Virus record (IMG/VR): IMGVR_UViG_3300024999_000182
Span: 1-44,006 of that record
DNA: 44,006 nt
Origin: a virus
Reading direction: 5' to 3' (one strand)
The notes beneath the pieces are model-generated. The model saw nothing but the letters and a program-made list of their open reading frames with translations, searched no databases and was not told the DNA's origin. This document shows, in pieces, positions 1-8,039 of this stretch. A program made the position numbers and the translations under genes. Each line of letters starts with the position of its first letter. Positions within the stretch are counted from its first letter, which is position 1.

Positions 1-2698
1 CAGCAATCTTAATCAAGTCAAAACCTAACAAAATACAAGCTTGCTCACCATTAACGCTCGTACTAAATGTCGTAACAGTGCCATCCTGAACAAACATCTT
101 AGCATATTCACTCGTAATCAATTCATTAACAAATGCACTAGGAGCAGGATTATTTGCTACAATTCCACTTAATGTCTTAGCAATATTCGGATTCTCCCAT
201 GTGCGTCCACTAACCTTATTAGCATAATCACTAACAATAGTCTGATTAGCATACGGTAATCTGAACCCTGCTTCACCCATCAAAGTAATCGTAGTAGGAA
301 CACTCAAAGCAGGTTGACCTGCTGGCATAATCATTGAATAATCAATCTGAATATCTTGAGTTGTAAGCCCTGCATTTGTGCCTAGGGTGAATGTTGCTAC
401 ATTAGTTCCTAGTGTTGCCCATGTTCCTACCACTGCTGTTTTGACTCCTGCTACCATGTGATAAGCAAGAGGTACAGAGGATGACGCAGTGGTTTCAAGA
501 ATTTTCCCGTTAATCCATGTTGAATAGGTCAATTTTTTAATTGTAAGACCGATATCTTGATATAGTTCAATAATTTTATTGGTGGCATCAATAACTTTTA
601 CATACACTCCTGTATAGGAAGGCGACATGTCACTTAAAAATATGCTAACCACATCATTATCACTTATGGCGCTCAACGTATCCAAAGTGATTGTATTATT
701 GGTGGTATCTGCGCTAACAATTCTAGCCAAAGCAGTATCCGCATCAAATACACCACTAATCAATTCTCCTGCCATACCTATGATCGTTATTGTATCAGCA
801 CTAGTCCAACTTCCACTCGCACGTGACGTAGTCAATCCTCTGTTACTACCTGTAGTACCTACTTTGACAATTCCACTCGTTGTTTGTGTCGTCTGAGATT
901 GCGATAAAATGCGTCTTTGGTCGGTGTATGCTGGCATGATTATAGCATCACCTGAGATGAAGTCGGGTGGGAGTTGATAATCTATAACTCCTCTGTCGAT
1001 GTTAGAAATTGAAAAATCTGCCATTGTTAATACAGTCCCAGATGATGACCAAGCTCCTAACCCTACTCTGGATGCCCCTAAAACTAACTGGGTTGGTTGT
1101 ATCATTTGTAAGGTATACGAAATTGACCCAAATAAAGTGTTGTCAATAATAACCTTCATCGTTCCATTCAGTGTCCATGTTAATCTAACTTTGTGTGATC
1201 CTAATAAATTGGTTGTATCAACTTGAATAACTGTGTTAGTTCCTAATGTACTAGAATATATATAAAAATTGAGTTTCTTATTACTAGCCTGATTCACTGC
1301 TAAAGCAGAATAACCATTAGAATCAGCAAAAGTACAAATCCTATTAGCTATTGTTGAATTAAAATCCGTAAAATTAACAAGTAAGTCAATAGTTCCACTT
1401 ATAGCACTCAACCCACTAACTTCAATAGGAGTAACACTATCTCCATTAAACTTATATCCACTTCCTGTAGGCATCGGCTTAAATGATCCTGTACCAAGAT
1501 TCATAGCAGAACTAGCTAGAGGAAATTCAGGAACTAATGTCGCATCCAAACTAGCATAAAAAACAGTGTTAGCATCCACTTCACTCTTAGGTATTCCATG
1601 ATGTGTAGCAAGCAGTTTCTTAGGACTTAATTCTCCACGCTTGAATTGGTCATCTGCTTTTCTGGCAATGTAATCATAATTATATTGAGCTTTTGTTTCG
1701 TGTCTCAAGTCTGTGATGTCGCGTGAGTCGATTACGTTGGAGTAGGGGGATTGGGGATGGTCTGAGACTACATTAAAATTTACATTATTATAAGTTCCCC
1801 ATCCGACATTAGTAAAAATAGTTATTTTGTTACTTCCATCTTTAGATAGTATTTTTACAGGAAATCCACTAAACAAACTATCTCCAACATTAACACTATC
1901 ATAGTCTATTGTATTAACAAACGTCCATTGAGCGGTATATCCAGATGACACAGTTACAATGTTAATAGGCATTAATTTAAAGGTTTTCGCCCCATTCGGA
2001 TTAGCAGGACTAAAACCCGATGAATTCCGTCTTTTAACCCTAAATAGTGGAATTGCGTAGGAGTAGCCATCGTAGGTTAGGAAATAACTTTTGGAAACAG
2101 AAGTGCCATCTCCTGCGATAAACAATCCCTTATCATTTTCATTAAAATTACTAACACTTGAATAATTAGACAAAGAACCATCTGCTTTATGAAATGTGTT
2201 TTGTGCTCTAGTTGTCCACGTCGTTAAAGTAACAGGAACTACTGGTTGAGTATTCCCGCCTTGAGGTCTTACGCAACCATCCCCGTAAGCATAAGGGTCA
2301 AGTTCAATAAAGCCTTGTGGATAGGTAATAAAATTAACATTTGATACGGTACGATATCGTCCTGCCATAGTGTATCCATTTCCAGTCGATGGAAAATAGG
2401 TTTCAAGGAATACTAAATCTTCCCATGTTCCAGTAGTCGGGGCAGTAGGCAATGTTACTACCGTCAAAGGCATTTTTATTTCATATCCATTTACTGGATA
2501 TGTTGTTTCAGGAATTGTAATGGAGTTAAGATTTGTTGTTGAACCTGTTGTAATAGGGAGATAATTAACTACTCCTGAATGTCTTTGATTTCTTATTATA
2601 TCTGCTTTTGCTTTATCAATGTCATTTAGCTGTAACGCATTATCAGCCTTATGCGCATCAATATATTTCTTTGCTCGGATAAAATCTAAGAGTCCCAC
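1..2698 (-). CDS. Large tail fibre / appendage-like structural protein with a LamG-like domain (C-terminus beyond window)
   Basis: The minus strand reads open from a GTG at 2698 to the window edge: 898 complete codons in one frame, with no stop seen. The start follows the upstream stop by one base and has GGTGGTGAT as a weak Shine-Dalgarno. The N-terminus is a short helical stretch rich in Lys/Asp/Ala. Long beta-rich, Thr/Ser/Asn/Gly-rich sequence follows, as in phage fibres and baseplate appendages. Residues about 365-565 look like a concanavalin A/LamG jelly roll (VFYASLD start, FNGDS, INGTIDLLVNF-like strands). No signal peptide or enzyme motif is visible. Position next to the terminase genes fits a virion gene. 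The exact role (receptor binding, baseplate or head decoration) is inference. Confidence 0.75.
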   Translation of the reverse strand, partial: MGLLDFIRAKKYIDAHKADNALQLNDIDKAKADIIRNQRHSGVVNYLPITTGSTTNLNSITIPETTYPVNGYEIKMPLTVVTLPTAPTTGTWEDLVFLETYFPSTGNGYTMAGRYRTVSNVNFITYPQGFIELDPYAYGDGCVRPQGGNTQPVVPVTLTTWTTRAQNTFHKADGSLSNYSSVSNFNENDKGLFIAGDGTSVSKSYFLTYDGYSYAIPLFRVKRRNSSGFSPANPNGAKTFKLMPINIVTVSSGYTAQWTFVNTIDYDSVNVGDSLFSGFPVKILSKDGSNKITIFTNVGWGTYNNVNFNVVSDHPQSPYSNVIDSRDITDLRHETKAQYNYDYIARKADDQFKRGELSPKKLLATHHGIPKSEVDANTVFYASLDATLVPEFPLASSAMNLGTGSFKPMPTGSGYKFNGDSVTPIEVSGLSAISGTIDLLVNFTDFNSTIANRICTFADSNGYSALAVNQASNKKLNFYIYSSTLGTNTVIQVDTTNLLGSHKVRLTWTLNGTMKVIIDNTLFGSISYTLQMIQPTQLVLGASRVGLGAWSSSGTVLTMADFSISNIDRGVIDYQLPPDFISGDAIIMPAYTDQRRILSQSQTTQTTSGIVKVGTTGSNRGLTTSRASGSWTSADTITIIGMAGELISGVFDADTALARIVSADTTNNTITLDTLSAISDNDVVSIFLSDMSPSYTGVYVKVIDATNKIIELYQDIGLTIKKLTYSTWINGKILETTASSSVPLAYHMVAGVKTAVVGTWATLGTNVATFTLGTNAGLTTQDIQIDYSMIMPAGQPALSVPTTITLMGEAGFRLPYANQTIVSDYANKVSGRTWENPNIAKTLSGIVANNPAPSAFVNELITSEYAKMFVQDGTVTTFSTSVNGEQACILLGFDLIKIA

Positions 2699-2699
2699 C

Positions 2700-3539
2700 T
2701 TATATCACCACCCAATTCGTTCCATCGCTTTGCCATATTTCCTGTGTCGCTACGGATTGAAAGGCAAATCCTATTGGCACAGCAGTTGCCAACGGTCTAG
2801 TTGCTACAGTTGCACCGAAGCCCTCCATGCTAGACTTAACAGGAACAGCCTTTCCGACTGGCCCATCCCCTTGAAACTGCTTCAATATCCCACCCAATCG
2901 CGCCGTAACACTAGCGGAGGCAGTTGGGTCAGTTACAGGGGTTTCGTTTTTGACTCCTAGCGTAACATTAAGCCCGTCAGCTACCATTGTAGGCATTACA
3001 CCTACTCCCTGAGTGTAATGATTTAATATAAATTCAGTTTGAGCTACGGCACCATTTACAAACTTAAATCTCGTATATTGTTTAGTTAATGTTGACCATG
3101 CCATTAATGCTGAAACTGTAGCTGATACATTTACAGTTGCAAGAGTCGTCCATCCGGCATCAGGATTATCGGGATTATAATTGTTATGTTCCTCTAAATA
3201 TAGAACACCAGTAGAACTTGATTTTACCCACAATCGTGTCATTCCATCAGGGGTATCTTGTCTAGGCCTGTCTATGACTTCTGATTTGTAAGTCTCATTA
3301 GCGCCTAATAAGTGCGTTGGGTCAATGCCTGAATCCCTCATCACCATAGCCACGTCACCATGCATCATTATTGCACCTATGAGGTTGCCGCCCGATGGTA
3401 AACTCCCATTTAGTACACATGGTACTGGCGTGGTACCTGCGAGGATATTTGCAATTATATTTGCTAGATTGATCACTGTATCGTCCTCAAGTAACATTCT
3501 ACCTGTTTCGGGGGATAGAGTTTCAATACGTTTTGTCAA
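2700..3539 (-). CDS. Hypothetical virion structural protein, 279 aa
   Basis: The frame starts with TTG behind GGGAGG and ends one base before the next gene, so both are probably cotranscribed. The protein has no motif I recognise. It is rich in Ala/Val/Thr with short beta-like segments, and the last 20 residues (around QEIWQSDGTNWVVI) resemble C-terminal segments common in phage fibre and tail proteins. Between TerL and the LamG-like protein it is most simply a structural component or a fibre-associated protein. The assignment rests mainly on context. Confidence 0.6.
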   Translation of the reverse strand: MTKRIETLSPETGRMLLEDDTVINLANIIANILAGTTPVPCVLNGSLPSGGNLIGAIMMHGDVAMVMRDSGIDPTHLLGANETYKSEVIDRPRQDTPDGMTRLWVKSSSTGVLYLEEHNNYNPDNPDAGWTTLATVNVSATVSALMAWSTLTKQYTRFKFVNGAVAQTEFILNHYTQGVGVMPTMVADGLNVTLGVKNETPVTDPTASASVTARLGGILKQFQGDGPVGKAVPVKSSMEGFGATVATRPLATAVPIGFAFQSVATQEIWQSDGTNWVVI

Positions 3540-3560
3540 TTTATTAACCTCCCACTACAA

Positions 3561-4949
3561 TTAACCTACATCTCTTCCACGCCAATAACTGCCCGCAATT
3601 GAGTTAATACCAATAGGAACTGCCGCAAAGTTGGCTTTACTAGCTAGCATGCGGTAAGCACCACTAAGTCCGTCTAATTGGTCATCATGATTAACATTGG
3701 GGTAAGCTTCCAATTCATCCAAGAAGTCTGTGTTCCATACTCCGCGGACAATTCGCACTAAACCTCGTTCAGCTGCGGAACTAACCGGAGCTGCTCTAAG
3801 GTGCTTAGCACCTGTTTCGCGATTACCCCAAAAGGCAAAACCTCGAAGAATCTTACCGTAGTTGTAGGTGTTATTCTTACCCGAGCTACCTGGCTCTTCT
3901 TCCATGTAGATCTTGGTATCATAACCATCAATACGCGCCGTTTGATATACCAATTTCTCAATTTCACCCGGTGTTTTCTGGGCTCTACGGACATCTTCTA
4001 TGTAGTAGATGCCATCGGCTTCACTTAGCTTTAATCCGACTGTAAAGTCAGGATCTTTTCCTGGTTTAGGCTCAGTAGCTGCCAAATCCCAATAGCGAAC
4101 GCTACGGGCTCCCGCAGGAACTCTGTCAACAACTTTGAACCACGTTCTATCGAACAAGGAACCCCCGTGCTTTACATTCCAGTCACCTTCTTGTAATTGT
4201 GCTCGGGTGATAGGATCAAGTTCTGCCAATGACTCCATATACTCTTGAGCATCCAAGAAAGGGTTATCCACAATGGTTGCAGGAATGAATAATCTTCCTT
4301 TGGCGGGACCCTCAATGAGAAACCGCTGTTTAACCCAATCGTGGCCTGCTCCACCTGGATTACTAGCTGAACGAACGCGCAGCGGGATCTTAACACCCTT
4401 GAGTCGGCGAAGCCTACTGAACATGTAAGTGTACGCCCTCATATTAATTTGTGTTAACTCATCGAATCCGATGAATTGTAACTCAGCTCCCTGGTAACGA
4501 TACTTGTCGTTCTCATTCTCCAAGTAGCCGAACGTCAATGTCGCCGTTCCCCCACCGGGACATTGGAAGACATATGTTTTCTCCTTATCGATCCACCGAA
4601 CCTCTCCTGTTTGGACAAATGGGCGAAGCCACTCAGCTGCACGATCCATCAATGCCCCGGGCAAGGTTAAGTCGGCGTAGGTCCGTCTAAAAAGTAATGC
4701 CGAATAGCCAGGGACATCCACATATTGAAGCGCCGCCATCAATAATGCGTCGGACTTGCCGCCTCCAGCCGCGCCCCCGTAGAATGCTTCCCTATTATTA
4801 AGAAGAAGAAACGCGGATTGTTTGGCTGTTGGTACGTGAGGGATATACTTATTCAACTTCGGTGCTAATAGCTTCTGGAGCGCTTCCATTTCGGAACGTG
4901 GCATTTTATCAAGATCAATATGAGCCAAATCTATCAAGTTAAAGTCCAT
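3561..4949 (-). CDS. terL: Terminase large subunit (DNA-packaging ATPase/nuclease)
   Basis: TerL pumps DNA into the prohead and cuts the concatemer. Visible motifs in this 462-residue protein: Walker A GGAAGGGKS at about 58-66, Walker B-type hydrophobic strand ending FDELTQ at about 160-168, and an RNase H-like nuclease half with RYWDLAATEP (first Asp) and a late DDQLDGLSGA acidic motif. I chose ATG 4949 because GGAGG followed by a poly-G run lies 7 bases upstream. The frame stays open to 5021 but has no Shine-Dalgarno there, and the extension is low complexity. The ribosome-binding site is merged with a 12-G homopolymer. The TerS-like gene is 72 bp upstream, separated by a dispersed repeat. 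Confidence 0.95.
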   Translation of the reverse strand: MDFNLIDLAHIDLDKMPRSEMEALQKLLAPKLNKYIPHVPTAKQSAFLLLNNREAFYGGAAGGGKSDALLMAALQYVDVPGYSALLFRRTYADLTLPGALMDRAAEWLRPFVQTGEVRWIDKEKTYVFQCPGGGTATLTFGYLENENDKYRYQGAELQFIGFDELTQINMRAYTYMFSRLRRLKGVKIPLRVRSASNPGGAGHDWVKQRFLIEGPAKGRLFIPATIVDNPFLDAQEYMESLAELDPITRAQLQEGDWNVKHGGSLFDRTWFKVVDRVPAGARSVRYWDLAATEPKPGKDPDFTVGLKLSEADGIYYIEDVRRAQKTPGEIEKLVYQTARIDGYDTKIYMEEEPGSSGKNNTYNYGKILRGFAFWGNRETGAKHLRAAPVSSAAERGLVRIVRGVWNTDFLDELEAYPNVNHDDQLDGLSGAYRMLASKANFAAVPIGINSIAGSYWRGRDVG

Positions 4950-4956
4950 TGAAAGG

Positions 4957-4968
4957 CCCCCCCCCCCC
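4957..4968 (-). repeat. G12 homopolymer in the terL ribosome-binding site
   Basis: Twelve C on the plus strand read as GGA(G12)CCTTTCA-ATG on the coding strand. The run forms part of the terL Shine-Dalgarno, so its length sets the distance between GGAGG and the ATG. Sequencing or assembly error in the run is possible. Confidence 0.7.
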
Positions 4969-4970
4969 TC

Positions 4971-5008
4971 CGTACCAGTGGTGTTTGTGGCGAAGCAAAG
5001 TCGCCGCG
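4971..5008 (+). repeat. Dispersed element R1 (CGTACCAGTGGTG type) upstream of terL
   Basis: CGTACCAGTGGTG is followed by a GGCGA-loop-TCGCC hairpin. It fills most of the gap between the TerS-like gene and terL, and its CGTACC end touches the terL Shine-Dalgarno. Member of the family described under findings. Confidence 0.7.
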
Positions 5009-5021
5009 ATTGAGGCACCAT

Positions 5022-6038
5022 TTACGATACCTCATCACTGTGTATATCAATTATTTCAGGCACTACGCATTCTATCTCTTGTGGCTTAGTGCCGTGTGCT
5101 GCATCGAAGGCACCGCTGCGACCTAGCACGTTAAGTATATCTCGTAAGTGCTGAGTTTCTTTCGCTTGGCCGGCTCCATTCGTGTTTCCTAGGGTTCCCT
5201 GCCCGTTTCCACCACCTGGCCCGTTTCCGCTGCTTGACCCACCTACCAGCATGGCCCCATTACCTGAATTGTTTGCAATGGTTATGTTCGTTTGGTTATT
5301 TCCTGTGTTGTCGTTTCCATTGCCGTTCCCGCTGCCAGGTTTATCGGGGTTAAGGCCAATAGCCAATCTACCGGCTTTCATGGCCATTTCTACTAATGTT
5401 ATTGCATTCTTGGTCGACATCTGTTCTGGATGTGTTTCCAAGTAATCAACAGCTTGATCTAATAGCCGACTAGACACCGCAGAATGTTTACTCTCTAGTT
5501 TCTCAGCGGCTGCTTGTCTTGACAGCTGGCGTTCAATCTCTTTGTATATATCGTAACATCTAACACGAAGTTGCCAGTGGTACACACGCGCTAATGCATT
5601 CAAGTGTCTACCCGGCATATTACTCCTGTCGGCTACCTTGGCAATAGCCCGTTGCCCAATGCCACCCACATATCTCAGGTCCCTATACTCTTTAAACAAC
5701 TTGTAATAGGGAATTGGCTCACCATCTAACCGTTCCCATAGAGGAATTCCGCCAACAGTAGGAAAGCCCTCATGAAACTCAATGGGCTGTGTAGCTTCAC
5801 GTACTGTGTCGTCAGGTACATCATCTGGACCGTCGACGTCCAACAGTAAAGGGGCAATTATTGTGGGATCAATGTAACTTATGGGCATATTATCCATGTT
5901 AGTAGTTATGCCAGCCTGAAAGTATTGTACTAATTCCCCTAACTTCTGTTGCTGTCCCGATTTAATTGGATCCCATGTTGTTAAGTCACTATCTGCCGCC
6001 GTGGGTGCTGTCATTGCTCCGGTGCTAGTTATGGACAT
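5022..6038 (-). CDS. Probable terminase small subunit / DNA-recognition protein, 338 aa
   Basis: Residues about 85-165 carry the pattern seen in many TerS-like proteins: PLWERLDGEP, then YYKLFKEYRDL, a helix-turn-helix-like segment, and HWQLRVRCYD. This resembles the 'W..R..EP..Y..F..YRD' DNA-binding region of small terminases. A helical middle follows, then a Gly/Asn-rich low-complexity linker (about 235-300) and an acidic tail. ATG 6038 is chosen because AAAGGAGG precedes it by 9 bases; an in-frame upstream ATG at 6125 lacks a Shine-Dalgarno. Directly upstream of terL in the same direction, as TerS usually is. A phage-type promoter lies at 6247-6285. Larger than a typical TerS (150-200 aa), so the call is probable, not firm. 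Confidence 0.65.
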   Translation of the reverse strand: MSITSTGAMTAPTAADSDLTTWDPIKSGQQQKLGELVQYFQAGITTNMDNMPISYIDPTIIAPLLLDVDGPDDVPDDTVREATQPIEFHEGFPTVGGIPLWERLDGEPIPYYKLFKEYRDLRYVGGIGQRAIAKVADRSNMPGRHLNALARVYHWQLRVRCYDIYKEIERQLSRQAAAEKLESKHSAVSSRLLDQAVDYLETHPEQMSTKNAITLVEMAMKAGRLAIGLNPDKPGSGNGNGNDNTGNNQTNITIANNSGNGAMLVGGSSSGNGPGGGNGQGTLGNTNGAGQAKETQHLRDILNVLGRSGAFDAAHGTKPQEIECVVPEIIDIHSDEVS

Positions 6039-6246
6039 TTGTGCAATACCTCCTTTCTGTGGACACAAGGAAATACCTGAATCTGTGCAGTTAGTGCAGT
6101 TAGTGCTAGTAGTAGATAATAGCACCAGTGCCGACAGACAGGTATTTCCCTTTAACCTAGTATAAGCCTAGTGTTTCCATTCGCGCGTGGCAGTTTTTGT
6201 CCTGCTTCTCACGAGGAATCCTGGGCTCATGTGTTGGTATTGTGTC

Positions 6247-6285
6247 TATATTAATATAATATCGGTTTGTATTTCCAAATGAACG
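6247..6285 (-). promoter_or_regulatory. Class A phage promoter PA1 for the TerS-like/terL operon
   Basis: On the minus strand CGTT is followed by 17 bases and then CGATATTATATTAATATA, the exact layout shared by seven sites in this window. It lies about 210 bp upstream of the TerS-like start. Confidence 0.7.
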
Positions 6286-6584
6286 TGGAGACACGAACTT
6301 ATTTTGTTAGTATCTCTCTCTCTTATTAGTGCCTTTCTCCAGACTTGTTAGTTTTCCATGAATTTTGGGATTTTGCCCCTGTGTTTTTAGCGCATTTACC
6401 TTCTCAGTTGACAATAAGGCCTGTGTCGCCTTGAAAGACGAGATGTTTCCCCCCGAACCATGTCTCCTGGAGGTCCCAAATCCCTGACTTCCTCCGTGTA
6501 GGGTATCTGTTATATCAGTATAGGGCGATGCTTTTCTAAGAATCTATAGCTACTAAGAATTGCTCTTAATAACGAGCGAAAAGA

Positions 6585-6606
6585 AAGATGCGATTTCTCG
6601 CATCTT
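6585..6606 (-). terminator. Rho-independent-type terminator of the 66-aa gene
   Basis: Perfect 9-bp stem (AAGATGCGA / TCGCATCTT) with a 4-base loop, followed on the minus strand by TCTTTTC, 13 bp past the stop at 6619. Confidence 0.75.
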
Positions 6607-6618
6607 AGAATGATTCTT

Positions 6619-6819
6619 CTATTCGATTGTTACGAAGTTAATATTCGTTTGTACTTTAATCTTATTCGCTAATGCGATATATTCTTCTATTAACGTAACT
6701 TCAAACTCGTCTTTGTTCCTGATACATCGTAGCTCATCTACTTTATCTTTGATACTACATAACAGATACTCTACTTCGCATTGCTCTAGCTCTAACTTCT
6801 TCTTCTCTAACATTCTCAT
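6619..6819 (-). CDS. Small helical hypothetical protein, 66 aa
   Basis: Highly charged, Glu/Lys/Leu-rich sequence (MRMLEKKKLELEQCEVEYL...) that should form a coiled coil or helical hairpin; no family recognised. The start has only a weak GAAAGAAG ribosome-binding site, and the second Met at residue 3 is equally possible. It has its own sigma-A-like promoter at 6868-6896 and terminator at 6585-6606, so it is a monocistronic unit. Its neighbour upstream is an HTH regulator. Confidence 0.6.
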   Translation of the reverse strand: MRMLEKKKLELEQCEVEYLLCSIKDKVDELRCIRNKDEFEVTLIEEYIALANKIKVQTNINFVTIE

Positions 6820-6867
6820 CGCTTCTTTCGTCTTACATATTTAGAAGATTTACTCTCTTCTATCTAT

Positions 6868-6896
6868 ATTATATAGCATCCCCTTAAGGGGCTCAA
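6868..6896 (-). promoter_or_regulatory. Sigma-A-like promoter with palindromic spacer
   Basis: On the minus strand TTGAGC, 17 bases, TATAAT. The spacer contains the perfect 12-bp palindrome CCCCTTAAGGGG at 6880-6891, well placed to be an operator between -35 and -10. Confidence 0.65.
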
Positions 6897-6940
6897 GTGT
6901 CTTAGATAAATAAGAAACATTCTAAATACCACACAGTAGT

Positions 6941-6980
6941 AAACTAATACCGATTACTTACTTGTAATCGGTATTAGTTT
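6941..6980. terminator. Strong 17-bp hairpin after the HTH gene
   Basis: Perfect inverted repeat, 17-bp arms (6941-6957 and 6964-6980) with a 6-base loop. It begins 11 bp past the stop of the leftward HTH gene; TTTACT follows the stem on the minus strand. Probably the terminator of that gene. Confidence 0.7.
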
Positions 6981-6991
6981 GCAATGTTTAT

Positions 6992-7357
6992 TTACTTCGC
7001 TTGTTGCTGTTGTTGTAATGCGTATTCCTTAATAATTTTGTAAACGTAATTGTAATTGGTTTTTAATAACTTGCTAATGGTAATATTAGTATTACCTTCG
7101 AGGTATAATTTAATTACCTCGGCCTTTTTACTTACTTTTACCTCGCTTACTACCTCGACCTCGTTAATGTTAACGTAATTACTTACTACGTTGTAAGCGA
7201 ATTGGTAACGTACCCCCATTACCTCGCTAATGGCTTTTACCTCGAGGCCTAATGTAAATAATGCCTTAATTTTAGCGCTTTTACTTACCTCGCTAGCCAT
7301 TACCTTGGTTACCGCTGCCTTTAAGTTTTTTACCTCGCCCGCATTTGCAATACGCAT
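6992..7357 (-). CDS. Tandem helix-turn-helix protein A, 121 aa
   Basis: Two HTH-like repeats are visible. Repeat 1 (about 24-63) is SKSAKIKALFTLGLEVKAIS then RYQFAYNVVSNYV. Repeat 2 (about 77-112) is KKAEVIKLYLEGNTNITISK then NYNYVYKIIKEY. The order 'K..L...G....I......Y.F.YNV..NY' recurs in the proteins at 8058-8771 and 9685-10098, so these are paralogs. A poly-Gln/Ala tail ends the protein. AAGGCGG precedes the ATG by 7 bases. It has its own promoter region at 7383-7430 and terminator at 6941-6980. Most likely a small DNA-binding regulator or architectural protein; the target is unknown. Confidence 0.75.
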   Translation of the reverse strand: MRIANAGEVKNLKAAVTKVMASEVSKSAKIKALFTLGLEVKAISEVMGVRYQFAYNVVSNYVNINEVEVVSEVKVSKKAEVIKLYLEGNTNITISKLLKTNYNYVYKIIKEYALQQQQQAK

Positions 7358-7382
7358 GTTAATACCGCCTTATTAATTTATT

Positions 7383-7401
7383 TAAGGTTTTACTAACCTT
7401 A
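7383..7401. promoter_or_regulatory. Inverted repeat in the leader of HTH gene A
   Basis: TAAGGTT-TTACT-AACCTTA, 7-bp arms, lies between a TATAAT-like box (TTATATAATAAGG on the minus strand, around 7402-7412) and the ATG at 7357. The position suits autoregulation by the encoded HTH protein; this is inference. Confidence 0.4.
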
Positions 7402-7445
7402 TACCTTATTATATAACAAATATGCGGAGAATGCCAGCCTTTGGA

Positions 7446-7462
7446 CATACGAAATTCGTATG
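7446..7462. promoter_or_regulatory. 17-bp palindrome between divergent genes
   Basis: CATACGAA-A-TTCGTATG is a perfect palindrome with one central base. It lies between the leftward HTH gene A and the rightward 42-aa gene, just upstream of the latter's -35 box. Confidence 0.5.
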
Positions 7463-7471
7463 GAGATTCGC

Positions 7472-7500
7472 TTGCAATCTCTCTTAGGATATTATATAAT
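7472..7500 (+). promoter_or_regulatory. Sigma-A promoter of the 42-aa gene
   Basis: TTGCAA, exactly 17 bases, TATAAT, then a start codon 27 bp downstream. This is a near-consensus host housekeeping promoter, so the gene is likely expressed early without phage factors. Confidence 0.75.
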
Positions 7501-7526
7501 ATTAATATAGGAAGGAGGGATTAATT

Positions 7527-7655
7527 ATGGAAACCAAATACCAGGATATGCAGGACCGTATAACCGACATCGCATTGGATTACCTGCAGGAGGTAATTAC
7601 CCTCGAGGATGCGGTTAACCAATTCCGCCAAGTATTAACCAATATGGATAAATAA
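7527..7655 (+). CDS. Small acidic helical protein, 42 aa
   Basis: Frame METKYQDMQDRITDI... ending LTNMDK; no recognised family. The start is supported by AAGGAGGGA 7 bases upstream and by the consensus sigma-A promoter at 7472-7500. Composition is amphipathic helical with several acidic residues. The stop is followed within 4 bases by a G12 run. A small, strongly expressed early protein next to regulators could be a host-takeover or anti-repressor peptide, but nothing in the sequence proves that. Confidence 0.6.
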   Translation: METKYQDMQDRITDIALDYLQEVITLEDAVNQFRQVLTNMDK

Positions 7656-7658
7656 CGC

Positions 7659-7670
7659 GGGGGGGGGGGG
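7659..7670 (+). repeat. G12 homopolymer
   Basis: Twelve G just after the stop of the 42-aa gene, followed by CCTCCCC and, 19 bp on, by a second run of eight G (7689-7696) preceded by CCC, so the strand can fold on itself. Confidence 0.7.
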
Positions 7671-7742
7671 CCTCCCCTATTCCTTCCCGGGGGGGGAAGA
7701 TGTGAAGACCGGAGCCTAGGACCTTGCTCCCGCCGCCTCCCC

Positions 7743-7894
7743 GGGTTACTCCGCTAAACCGTTAAACGATTAACGCGTTAGCAGGTTGGTCGGGTAACCC
7801 GTTAATCGATGACCGTCCGGCGCAGTGTCACTGAGTAACCTGTTAACCGCCTTAACCGGTTACTCGGATAACAGTTTCCTGGAGTAACCCGTTA
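7743..7894. repeat. Iteron-like cluster of GAGTAACCCGTTA boxes
   Basis: Copies: 7743-7751 (minus, GAGTAACCC), 7792-7804 (GGGTAACCCGTTA), 7833-7845 (GAGTAACCTGTTA), 7854-7865 (minus, GAGTAACCGGTT), 7882-7894 (GAGTAACCCGTTA). Both orientations occur within 150 bp. This is typical of a multi-site protein-binding region. Confidence 0.6.
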
Positions 7895-7934
7895 CTTGAG
7901 CGGCCACCCCGGTGCAGCGGCGGCCCAACTCCCG

Positions 7935-8013
7935 GCCCATTAAAACGCCTAGCCCCCGCATGGGTTGCCCTATAAAACACCCAGATTCCACAAGAGCAGC
8001 CCTATAAAACGCC
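7935..8013 (+). repeat. Three 15-bp direct repeats with 32-bp period
   Basis: GCCCATTAAAACGCC at 7935, GCCCTATAAAACACC at 7967 and GCCCTATAAAACGCC at 7999. The 17-bp spacers are unrelated. The 32-bp period equals about three helical turns. A fourth copy (GCCCAATAAAACGCC) is at 9156-9170, and weaker ones are near 12403, 12454 and 14742. Confidence 0.65.
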
Positions 8014-8021
8014 ATAAAAGA

Positions 8022-8039
8022 GGAACCCTTACGGGTTCC
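8022..8039 (-). terminator. Terminator of HTH gene B
   Basis: GGAACCC-TTAC-GGGTTCC hairpin, followed on the minus strand by TCTTTTATGG, 19 bp past the stop at 8058. Confidence 0.7.

Larger units (their letters stand above)
6039..6618. other. 580-bp non-coding region upstream of the packaging operon
   Basis: Contains the class A promoter at 6247-6285, a short direct repeat TGCAGTTAGTGCAGTTAGTG near 6084, and a terminator hairpin at 6585-6606. I found no convincing small gene on either strand. A long untranslated leader for the packaging operon, or a packaging (pac/cos) signal close to the terminase genes, would be reasonable but is not shown by the sequence. Confidence 0.5.

Noticed and set aside
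627-1226. Two plus-strand frames of 75-89 codons opposite the large left-hand gene
   Set aside because: They are antisense to a continuous structural protein frame, lack ribosome-binding sites and have low-complexity translations.
7935-8013. CRISPR-like array
   Set aside because: Repeats of 15 bp with 17-bp spacers and only three units are too short for CRISPR, and no cas gene is present.
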